Below are positions 26,933-35,673 of a stretch of 64,000 nucleotides of DNA, one piece after another. The notes below the pieces were generated by a model. It searched no databases, had not been told where the DNA came from, and saw only the letters and a program-made list of their open reading frames with translations. The stretch is from Byssochlamys sp. IMV 00236 (Eukaryota > Ascomycota > Eurotiomycetes > Eurotiales > Thermoascaceae): contig MSJH02000815.1 of assembly GCA_001931875.2 (NCBI GenBank), positions 458,947 to 522,946 of the forward strand, given 5' to 3'. The translations under genes were made by a program, and so were the position numbers. Within the stretch, counting starts at the first letter, position 1; each line of letters starts with the position of its first letter.

Positions 26933-27578
26933 TTAGGCCTTCTGGTTCAGACGCTCCTGCTCGAGCTTGGCGTAGTAGGTGTCACGAGCGCGGACACGGG
27001 GGAGGTGGAAGCCTGTGAGGGAACCGAGTCAGGACCAATTTTTGCAGGTATAGGTTCGTTTTGAGAACGAGACAAGAAGTGAGGAAAAGAAATTCTCTGA
27101 TACGTACCGTACCACCAGAGGTAGCCGAAGGTGGTTCCGAAACCTGTTGGTTCGACGTCTCTCTGTCAGCAATTGTTTCTCTGAACACCTGAGTTCCCCT
27201 CAATTCGAGCATATCCCATATCCCCCATTCCGCATCCTGGACGCCAATTGCACTCCGTATCGAGATTTCCGAGCCATCCGCTGGTCTTAATCCCATTCAA
27301 GGCCATCTCACGCTCAAACGGAACAATAAAGAGGAGGTTCAACTAACCGAAGGCAGTGGCCAGGTCAAGAACGAGGCCCCGGCGGAGCATCTGTACAAAA
27401 CACACCGGTCAGTATACACGAAATCCATTCAGAGAAAGAACTGGACCCCCCCAAGTCTCGTTCCCTGTCCGAAGTGCGCGGCGGGCGAGGCCGGAAATAG
27501 GAACCAGACGTGGGCGGGACGGCTATTCAATCAGGGAAAGGGACGTACGCCGGTGATAGGGGCGACAGCGGTGGCCAT
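26933..27578 (-). CDS. cox9: Cytochrome c oxidase subunit VIIa (Cox9/COX7A family)
   Basis: Small four-exon gene missed by simple open-frame searches: exons 27549-27578, 27348-27390, 27108-27143 and 26933-27012, 62 residues. The spliced protein has MATAVAPITG, LRRGLVLDL, then a single membrane helix around FGFGTTFGYLWWYG and the conserved tail HLPRVRARDTYYAKLE. This is the signature of the fungal subunit VIIa. It is a nuclear-encoded accessory subunit of respiratory complex IV in the mitochondrial inner membrane. All three introns have GT..AG borders and join in frame. The gene is divergent from taf8, with about 500 bp between start codons. Confidence 0.92.
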
Positions 27579-28082
27579 TGCGGCGCGAGGTCGTAGCAGA
27601 CAGGTGGTAGTGCGACGGCGAGAGAGTTGTTTGTGCGAGGGACCGTGTGGTCACTGGATGCTATGGAGGGCAGAGAGTCGTCGTAGCAAGAGGGAAGACG
27701 AAACGACGTTCTGCTCGCGGAAGAAGCTCTTTAGCGTAAGCGACGCTCCGGGTGGTGTGAGTGGTGGATGCCTTATGATCCAGGCGACGATCAGGCATGG
27801 CATCTAATTGACAGCCATGTTATTAGCAGGGATGGCGGCTACAAGGGGTGAATGCTAGTCGAGTAATGTATGTCTTCCAGATAGATTCAGGTGTTGCTTT
27901 TCCCGTTATAATGCCTATATGGCTCAGATATCGGCCATGCCACTTCAATATTGAGGCTCTTCGAGAGAGTCAGAGGCTTCCGTCAGGTGTCATCACGTGA
28001 CATCCAGACGAGCGGCCAGCATCCGCAGCTCCATCTTTCTTCCACGCCAGCATCGTCATCTCGACTCGCCAGCGCGCCTGTC
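27579..28082. promoter_or_regulatory. Shared divergent promoter region of cox9 and taf8
   Basis: The two genes are head-to-head with 504 bp between start codons, so both promoters must lie here. No specific factor site is claimed. Confidence 0.5.
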
Positions 28083-29158
28083 ATGCCGTCTGAAGAGCCC
28101 GCTATCAAGCGGTCGTCATCCTCTGCGCCAGGAGACTCAGATCAAGCAGTGTCGAAGCGCATAAAACGACACTACCACCATCATCACCGTCTACAGTATC
28201 CTGTCGCGCCCGAGCTCCCGGAGCCTGCGATAACCGATGAAGTATCAGTCGACCACTTAATGAACCGATCGATCGGCCAGGTGTTGCGCGAAGTGGGTTT
28301 CGATCTGGCTGATCCTGTCGCGTTGGATGGATTCCGCAATGCAGCTGAAGAGTGTACGCCAGCTACAGAGGTGCAATAGAACGATGTGACCATTTCTGAC
28401 AGTAGCTTCTAGACATTCTGAGATTCGCGGCATACGTGCGCCAGTCCATGCTTTCCAGTCGCAGGTTACAGCCTATTCCTCCAGACTTTGAGCATGCCCT
28501 TCGACAGAGCTTCGTTAGCGTCGACGACCTGTCTCCATATCTGAAGTCGCTCCCCGCAGTCGAACCAGTCCGCACACTCTTGCCCAGTCCCCCGCCTGAT
28601 GAGGATGCATTCACTGCGCTTCCTTCTCTTGGACCTGCACTCAGTGGTGAAGAAGATCGTGTTCGGAGCGCCTACATCCCGAAACATTTCCCCGAGTTCC
28701 CCAGTAAACACACCTACCGACATACGCCTGTTTTTACAGACAGGGAACACGACCCTCGGAAGATCCGAGAGCGCGCAACGGAGGATGGCCGATTAGGAGA
28801 GGAGGCTTTGCGCAAGCTGGCTCGCGCAGCCTTCAAGGATAATCAGCTAGCTGCAGCTTCACGCGACAAGAAACTTTGGGGACGAAAGAACGAGAATCTG
28901 GAGACCATGTTCGAGAAGACGATTAAGGGGTTGGCCAAAAAGGCGCAGAGGAGCGCCGCCGATGCTGCACCCTCGATGGACATCACTTCTGGCGAACAGA
29001 AGCCGCCGCGGCCCAAACTGCCGATCCATTTCGAGCTGGGACCTATCGTGAATTGCGAGCGAGACTTCTGGCGAAAAACCGCTTCGGCGACAGGAAGGAA
29101 AGCCGAGAAAAAGCAGACAGACCAGAAGGATGCGGTCATGGCGACCGTGGAGGGCTGA
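28083..29158 (+). CDS. taf8: TFIID subunit TAF8
   Basis: Two exons, 28083-28353 and 28413-29158, 338 residues. After a basic Lys/Arg/His-rich start (KRIKRHYHHHHR) comes a histone fold, spanning the intron, with VDHLMNRSIGQVLREVGFDL and YILRFAAYVRQSMLSS. About 100 residues later is the TAF8 C-terminal motif YIPKHFPEFPSKHTYRHTPV, diagnostic of the family. The protein pairs with TAF10 in TFIID and contributes to nuclear import of TAF10 in animals. The Met at 28083 was preferred over an in-frame Met at 27951 because the region between lacks conservation signs and the histone fold is retained; the upstream start cannot be excluded. The intron begins GTACGC and ends TTCTAG. Confidence 0.9.
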
Positions 29159-29477
29159 TCCGCGATGCAAGCTAGACATGTAAGCACGAGAGTGGTCTGT
29201 CGATTTGGACGATGCATGGGCGGCGTTGAAGGCGTTTACAACAAGGTTAAACAAGATACCCAGGAGATCAATAGTCATTGAGATTCAATATGATTCAATT
29301 TAATAGTAGAAAGGCGATGATTGACAATGGGATATACAGAACCAATTCTTCCATGTATGTCCTCGCCCAACTCCGCCAGAGAACGCCTTGTATGCAATGT
29401 AATATATATACAGTTCATCTCATACGGTGGAAATCACACCGTATTCATGCCTTCTTTCCGCCCGCATCCCTCCCACC

Positions 29478-29922
29478 TTATGCGATCTTCCCATCTTTGT
29501 GTGCGTCTTGTAGCTTCTCCCACGATGTCGTCTCGACTGTTAATCCACCAGCGCATCTGCACAGAAACCAGTTAGCTGACTCTTCTGTACCAGACCTGAC
29601 ATATATGCTTCAAATGAAGATCCCAATCCTCTATCCCAAACAACCCAACGCTAGAATCTACCCAGAACCAAGACGAGACACATCCAGAGCCTGCTCAAAC
29701 TCACCTCCGGAACAGCCTCAGCACAGGCTTACACACCACCACACCCGGCGACGGGACTCCCTCCTGCGGTGGATTACACGAGTACTGTAGCATTTCGCGT
29801 AACTCGCATTTCTCCAGGTCGACCGGCGGGCCTTTTCGGCGCTTTTCCTTCCATCCTTTGTACACGACGTTGACTCGTTCGGGGAGGACTTCTGTCGGGA
29901 AGACAGGGACTAGGGGCGCCAT
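29478..29922 (-). CDS. som1: Som1, subunit of the mitochondrial inner membrane peptidase complex
   Basis: Two exons, 29705-29922 and 29478-29556, joined as RRCAGGLTVETTSWE. The protein is about 98 residues and contains KGPPVDLEKCELREMLQY, then a GVVVCKPVLRLFRRC cysteine stretch. This Cys pattern and the FRRCxGGLTVETT junction match the fungal Som1 family. Som1 assists the Imp1/Imp2 peptidase that matures proteins exported across the mitochondrial inner membrane. An in-frame Met 18 codons upstream (29976) is possible, but MAPLVPVFP is the usual start of the family. The gene is convergent with taf8. Confidence 0.85.
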
Positions 29923-30102
29923 TGTGCTTTGCGCCAGTTGTTTATCTTTTTGGAATAGAGAGGATGGAGATGGCACAATGGGCCTTTGCCTGGTGGGTTC
30001 TCAGGTGGTGGTGGGCTGTTTGTGCTGAGGAGTTGAGTCCCGATGCAAGCGCGGAGCGGAGCGGGAATTAAGATTAAGTTCAGATTAGAGTAGAGTAGAT
30101 GA

Positions 30103-30417
30103 TAGGGGTGGTGAATTTCAGAAATTTACTTTTAATTTCATGAAACGTTGAATTTCGCCCTTTTTTTATCTTCCGAAATTCAATACGCACAGACCAAGTA
30201 GTAGATTGCGCTATACCTAAAGAAGATAAATAAGCGGTAGCCTAGATTTGACCAATAGATTGTGCTAATTTTAGATGTCTTGAGATATTAAGTGGGTCGG
30301 AACTACCACACTAATTTATTAGCGTATTTCAAAATTTCAAAAACTCCTTTTCATTTCATTTCAAGACTTTTAATTTCATGAATTTCATGAAATTTTGAAT
30401 TTCAAATGCCACCCCTA
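30103..30417. mobile_element. hAT-type MITE (non-autonomous DNA transposon), 315 bp
   Basis: The element begins TAGGGGTGG and ends CCACCCCTA, perfect 9-bp terminal inverted repeats with looser complementarity continuing inward (GAATTTCAGAAATTT against AAATTTTGAATTTC). It is flanked on both sides by the identical 8-bp sequence GTAGATGA (30095-30102 and 30418-30425), an 8-bp target-site duplication characteristic of the hAT superfamily. It is AT-rich, rich in GAAATT/AATTTC motifs able to fold into a long hairpin, and has no coding capacity. Insertion is between som1 and the XRCC2-like gene. The perfect duplication suggests the insertion is fairly recent. Confidence 0.9.
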
Positions 30418-30606
30418 GTAGATGATCGATATCAGTCACTCACCTAGCTCCGCTAACACAAATCAACAATTAGATTCACCGTATCGGATGAAACATTATT
30501 GATATAAGTCATGACTATACTCAAGATGTGCCACGTCGATTGACAATTCCTGGATCGTTGAGTCCACGGGGGCTAGCTATGCAGTTTTTGTGGGAAACAT
30601 CCAACT

Positions 30607-32028
30607 ATGGCGGCCAACTTCGGGGAGAGATTACTAGCAGAAGTGAGAGAAGAGACGCTTGATGAGGTATGTTATAGGCTACCTTATACATATATTGCCA
30701 TTTAACCGACCATTATACAGTTTCTGCATGACCTGAGAGCTTTTCAACCAGACAAAGGCGATGAAAGGTCGTTTTTCTTGGGTGTAAAGGAGCTGGATGA
30801 ACTCTTGGAGCTCTTCCTCCCTACACCGGCGTCTGCTGCGACGGCCATTGAACCACCACGGACACAGATTCCTGCATCTACATTTGCAGGGTTTGATGCT
30901 GGCTACGACAATGAATTACCTGCAGGCGCTGCAGGTTACGAGGAACAGAATGTAGATGAGTACGGAACGGACGTTCCTGTCCCAGTTCCTACGCCTAGAC
31001 CTACACCTATTCCGAAGAAAAAGCAGCCAGTGGTAGAAATCACCAGTCCTTCCTCTGCAGCGGGGAAGACGCAACTGCTTTATTATTTGACTGCCGTGGC
31101 TATCCTGCCATCATCCTATCATGGAAGAGACCTGGGTGGGTGTGATGCTGCTGTCGTGTACTTTGATACTGACGGGCGATTCGATGCCAATCGTCTCGGG
31201 GACATTGCTTCTGGCATCATCCAGGAGAGGCTGAAGGCATCGTCTTCAAATCCCGCTGATATGATATCTATGGAGGAAAGAAAGGCGGAAGGAGATGACA
31301 TCAATGCCCACGATATCAACGAGCTCGTTTGCAACGCTCTCCAACATGTCCACGTCCTTCGCCCACAGTCATCATCATCTCTTCTAGCGACGCTTCAACA
31401 ACTGGATGCTTACCTTTTAGACGTCTCCCGTCACCACTCTGCAACACGTCCTCTCCACGCCATCTTCATCGACAGCGCGAGTGCCTTCTTCTGGCAGGAT
31501 CGGTTGCGTGATGAAGTCGCTAGGACAGAAGAGATTGGGCGTCCCGCAGCAGAGATCGATAGAGACCGTGAGCAGGGGCGCAGTTTCCATCTCGCGGTGC
31601 TGTACCGCCGGCTGGTAGTTGAACTGCGGCGGCTTCAAGCAATTTTCGACTGTGCAGTCGTATATACCACATGGGGTCTATCTCGTACAAAGAGCTCTTC
31701 CGACTACGGTCCTACGTCGTCGTATTCTGGATTCAGACCTCATCTTCCTCCACCGTGGGGCACATTTCCTTCTCTGCGTTTGGCTGTCCAGCGAGAGCCG
31801 GTCCGACGCTTTCCTCCTGAGGCAACCATCCAGGAGGCGGAGCGAGATGCGCCATTACGGCAAGAAGTCGTGGCTCGTGGCAAGTTCTGGGCATGGGTAG
31901 ATACCTGGGGACGAGAGGAGTGGCCACGTCGGATTGTGGAAGGGCTGGAAAGGAGAAACGGAGGGAGATTTGCCTTCTGGGTAAGCGATAAAATAGTTAT
32001 AGGGGAGGATAGTGATCATCCCATGTGA
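30607..32028 (+). CDS. XRCC2-like RAD51 paralogue (recombination/repair ATPase)
   Basis: Two exons, 30607-30666 and 30721-32028, 455 residues. The N-terminal exon (MAANFGERLLAEVREETLDE) joins FLHDLRAF. The ATPase core has the Walker A-like ITSPSSAAGKTQLLYYLTA with Lys at about residue 136, and LLYYLTAVAILP strongly recalls XRCC2 (LLYHLTARCILP). A Walker B-like strand is AIFIDSASAFFW. The Walker A lacks the usual first glycine/alanine of GxxxxGKT (Pro instead). A Pro-rich linker (about residues 85-105, PVPVPTPRPTPIP) precedes the ATPase. Such proteins assist Rad51 at recombination sites. The family call is good; whether it is the true XRCC2 orthologue is inference. Confidence 0.82.
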
Positions 32029-32170
32029 TGTGATCGTGTCTAGTGAAATTTGATTCGAATCCTATCGATATATGGATGACGCTCTATCGTCCGATGCTCA
32101 TGGATATCGTGGATATCAAAATGCTGTCGCCGCCCCAACTTATGCGCCACTTACAAGAGAAAAGGCATCC

Positions 32171-33471
32171 CTACTTCGCGGACGCAAACAACTTTCCAAT
32201 TGCCTCCACTGTTGTGTTACCGCCGCTGAACACGATTCCAACATCCCATCCTTCTTCTCCCGCCTCCTTCTCGACCAAGCGTCGGAATTCCTCATTGAAT
32301 AAACACACCGCCAGGCCAACAACGGCACTCGGCTCTACTACGACCTTCATCCGCTCCAGGACCAGTCGCATCGCGGCCTTGATCTGATCCTCAGTTACCG
32401 CATACACGCCGGCCACTTTATTCTTATCCGAGATGACTTCCCAATTGATCACTCCAACAGGTGTCCGCAGACCATCGGCGATAGTGAGCGTCGAGACGGC
32501 CTCAACCCGCTTTCCAGCAGCCAAACCACGGCAACAATCATCTGCGCCCTCAAAAGAGGGCTCAGCACCGAAGACACGGGTGGTAGGCTTGTCGGAAAAC
32601 CAGGTAGCCACACCAGCGTTGAGTCCACCGCCGCCAATGGGAGTGAAAACAGCGTCAAGGTGGGCTCCAGCCTCATGCGCAGATAGTTTCGGGTTTGCCT
32701 TCACCAACTCCGCATATTGCGCCTCAAGCTCTATACCAACAGTTCCCTGACCGATAATGATATCCCGGAAGTCATACGGCGGCACAAGAATGGCACCTGT
32801 TTCTTTCTGAACAGTAGCCACGACAGCCTCACGCTCCGGGGCCGTTGAGCCGGAGAAGATCACGCGAGCACCGAGTGATTGTGTGCCAGCGATCTTTGAC
32901 GGGGTCGAAATACTGGGCATGACAATATGCGCGGGGACATTAAGCGTCGAGGCTGCGAGTGCGAGGGCTTGTGCATGGTTTCCTATTTCAACGCAATTCA
33001 TCCAGTCAGTTTAGAATAAGATTTCAATAATAACCACGCGGCGCATAACCATATACGACGACTATCATTATATAGCTCCCCCAGCCACCCCCCAAAAAAA
33101 CCAAGTGAAAAAATAAAACCAGATAAACAACCCATCATACCTGAACTATGCGTAACAACCCCTCTCCTCTTCAACTCCTCCTCCCCAAGCTCATCACGCA
33201 ATCTCAGAACGGCATGAAATGCCCCCCGCGCCTTAAACGCTCCAATGCGCTGATAATTCTCGCACTTGAAAAAGAACCGGATCCGAGGCCGCGCGGGCTC
33301 TTGGCCTTCGAACGGCGTACCCGCGAGAGCGGACGGATTCTGCGGAGTCGATGCGATCGTGTTCAGTGTCGAGCATGTTAGGACGGGTGTCTTGTGGATG
33401 TATGGCTGGATGAGTTCGTGAGCGGCCTTCACGGAGGCGGGGGTGAGGGGGCGCGCGGGGTCGGAGGACAT
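32171..33471 (-). CDS. PLP-dependent threonine/serine dehydratase or serine racemase-like enzyme
   Basis: Two exons, 33141-33471 and 32171-32982, 380 residues. The PLP lysine is in RIGAFKARGAFHA, the phosphate/carboxylate loop is SSGNHAQALA (formed across the intron) and the cofactor phosphate cup is PIGGGGLNAG. The C-terminal SGGNTTVEAI closes the fold-type II domain. There is no C-terminal ACT regulatory domain and no clear mitochondrial presequence, so this is not the feedback-regulated biosynthetic threonine deaminase Ilv1. It would deaminate threonine or serine (or a hydroxylated aspartate, as yeast Sry1) to a 2-oxoacid. Convergent with the XRCC2-like gene, the stop codons only about 140 bp apart. 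Substrate cannot be told from the sequence. Confidence 0.88.
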
Positions 33472-33834
33472 GGTTTGGACGTAGTTAGGTAAGAGGGTTT
33501 TAACTATATCGCTTTCACTGTGGTTCTGCGAGGGATGGTTATCTGATTTCTAATTGGGGATATATGACTGGGGAGATCGTGAAGAAAGAGGGTTTGCGGG
33601 GAAGGGAAACCGATAATAATTACGGGAGGGAGATTATGGTAAATGAGGACCCGATGGTTTGGATCTCTAGACTCTAGTAGACACAGATGTGGAGACAAGC
33701 GCTAATACAAACCGGAGATAAGAAGAAGTCTACGAGTCTACGCAAAGTGGGAAATACGAAGAAAGACAAATTGGAAGATGATAATAGATCGTACATTAAC
33801 TTTTTTTCGTCACGGTATCCTAGTATTACATAGC

Positions 33835-35090
33835 TTATTTCTGGTTCTCGGGACGGAGAGAGCGAACAGCCTTTCCGGCGCGCCAGATCTCCAGATCACG
33901 GATGTCCTGCATCTCCTTCTCGTACTTCTCACGGTAGTCGGGCTGAGAGTTGTAGTCCAAGCTGCGCTGGGTCTCAGTGCCGTCACGAACGCTGTCGTAC
34001 AGCTCGTTGAACAGAGGCTTCAGGTTCTCCTTGAAGCGGCTGGACCAGTCGATAGCACCACGGCGGGCGGTGGTCGAGCAGGCAGCGTACATCCAGTCCA
34101 TACCGTTGGCACCGATCAGAGGGTACAGGGACTGGGTGGCTTCCTCAACGGTCTCGTTGAAGGCCTCAGAGGGGGAGTGACCACGCTCGCGGAGGACCTC
34201 GTACTGAGCAAGGAACATACCGTGGATACCACCCATCAGGCATCCACGCTCACCGTAGAGGTCAGAGTAGACCTCCTTCTCGAAGGTGGTCTCGTACAGG
34301 TAGCCGGAACCGACGGCGACACCCATGGCGACGGCCTTCTCCTTGGCCTTGCCGGTGACATCCTGGTAGACGGCGATGGAGGAGTTGATACCACGGCCCT
34401 CACGGAAGAGAGATCGGACGGTACGACCAGAGCCCTTGGGAGCGACGAGGATGACATCAATGTCCTTGGGGACATCGACCTTGGTGAGGTCCTTGAAGAC
34501 GGGGGAGAAACCGTGGGAGAAGTAGAGGGTCTTTCCCTTGGTCAGGAGAGGCTTGATGGTGGGCCAAGTCTCACTCTGGGCGGCATCGGAGAGGAGGTTC
34601 ATGATGATGGTACCCTTCTCGATGGCAGTGTTGACATCGAACAGGTTCTTGCCGGGGACCCAGCCATCCTGGATGGCCTCCTTCCACGAGGCACCATCCT
34701 TGCGGACACCAACGATGACATTGAGACCGTTGTCACGGAGGTTGAGACCCTGGCCGTGACCCTGGGAACCGTAGCCGATGAGGGCGAGGGTGTCGTTCTT
34801 GAAGTAGTCCTGCAGAGAGTCAGTCAGCTTTTCATTGCTTCGATTGCGTTTCTGGGTTGCTGGCATTGCACACTCACATGGAGCTTCTCGCGGGGCCAGT
34901 CCTCACGCTCGTAGACGGTCTCCTTGGTGCCAGCGAAGTCGATGGTCTTGACACCACGGGTGGCCATAACCGGGGCCACACGAGGAGTCACCGTCGCCAG
35001 CGACGGACGAGGGAGCGCTGCCGTCATGACGGAGCGAGGAGCAGCAACGCGCGACAGACGCAGAGCGCGGGAGAAACCTCTGGCAGCCAT
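33835..35090 (-). CDS. ilv5: Ketol-acid reductoisomerase, mitochondrial (Ilv5)
   Basis: Two exons, 34878-35090 and 33835-34809, 395 residues, the same length as yeast Ilv5. An Arg/Ser/Ala-rich mitochondrial presequence (MAARGFSRALRLSR) leads to the NADPH-binding loop LIGYGSQGHGQGLNLRDNG. The knotted C-terminal domain contains the metal/substrate motif YSDLYGERGCLMGG. The enzyme converts 2-acetolactate and 2-aceto-2-hydroxybutyrate in valine, leucine and isoleucine synthesis. Codon use is markedly GC-rich with few rare codons, in keeping with high expression. The intron donor is CAT/GTGAGT. Assignment is firm. Confidence 0.97.
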
Positions 35091-35673
35091 TGTGAAGGAT
35101 GGAATTGATACAATTGAGGGGAGATTGAAACGAAGAATCAGACTGGGAAACGGGGACGATGAGTCTTCTTATAAGAACGAGCGCGACGACAACGAAAAAT
35201 GGAGAGGAAGCGGACGGATCAGGTGATTCCGGAGTTGGACTGCTTCTCCCCGGCCGATGTCGGATGGCAGTCAGCTGATCATAAGAAGAATCAGAATCAG
35301 AATAAAAATAAGAAGAAATAAGAGAGAAAATCATCCAGACGGCCAAGTCGAAGAGAGATACTTAGTACTACTACTATAGAGCACGGATGTCGAAGCAGCC
35401 AGCAGTGTAATTTATTGATTTATTATTGATCGATTGACCTCCAAGATAGACATCAGATGTGCGTTGCAACATGCAACATGCTGCTGTGCTGCGGCTCTGC
35501 TCAGTGACTCGCTGTCGTGCACTTTCCACCACTTTTTCTCTAAAATAATAAAGTCTTTCCATCACCTCGAACATCCACCTACGTCACGACTGATCTACAT
35601 CTCTCCATCTTTCCGTCTCTCTCTATATATCTGAAGGGATAGAGAGAGAGATAGAGAGACTCTACAGCATGCC
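35091..35673. promoter_or_regulatory. Divergent promoter region of ilv5 and the AlkB fusion gene, with GA/CT tracts
   Basis: The two genes are head-to-head with about 580 bp between starts. Close to the fusion gene are a CT-rich tract (about 35604-35630) and a GAGA tract (35641-35660), which probably form a hairpin-capable polypurine/polypyrimidine leader. No TATA or factor site is claimed. Confidence 0.5.

Noticed and set aside
33778..34914. 378-codon frame on the plus strand over ilv5
   Set aside because: Antisense shadow of the highly biased ilv5 gene; Leu/Val/Gly-rich repeat-like composition arises from complementing its codons.
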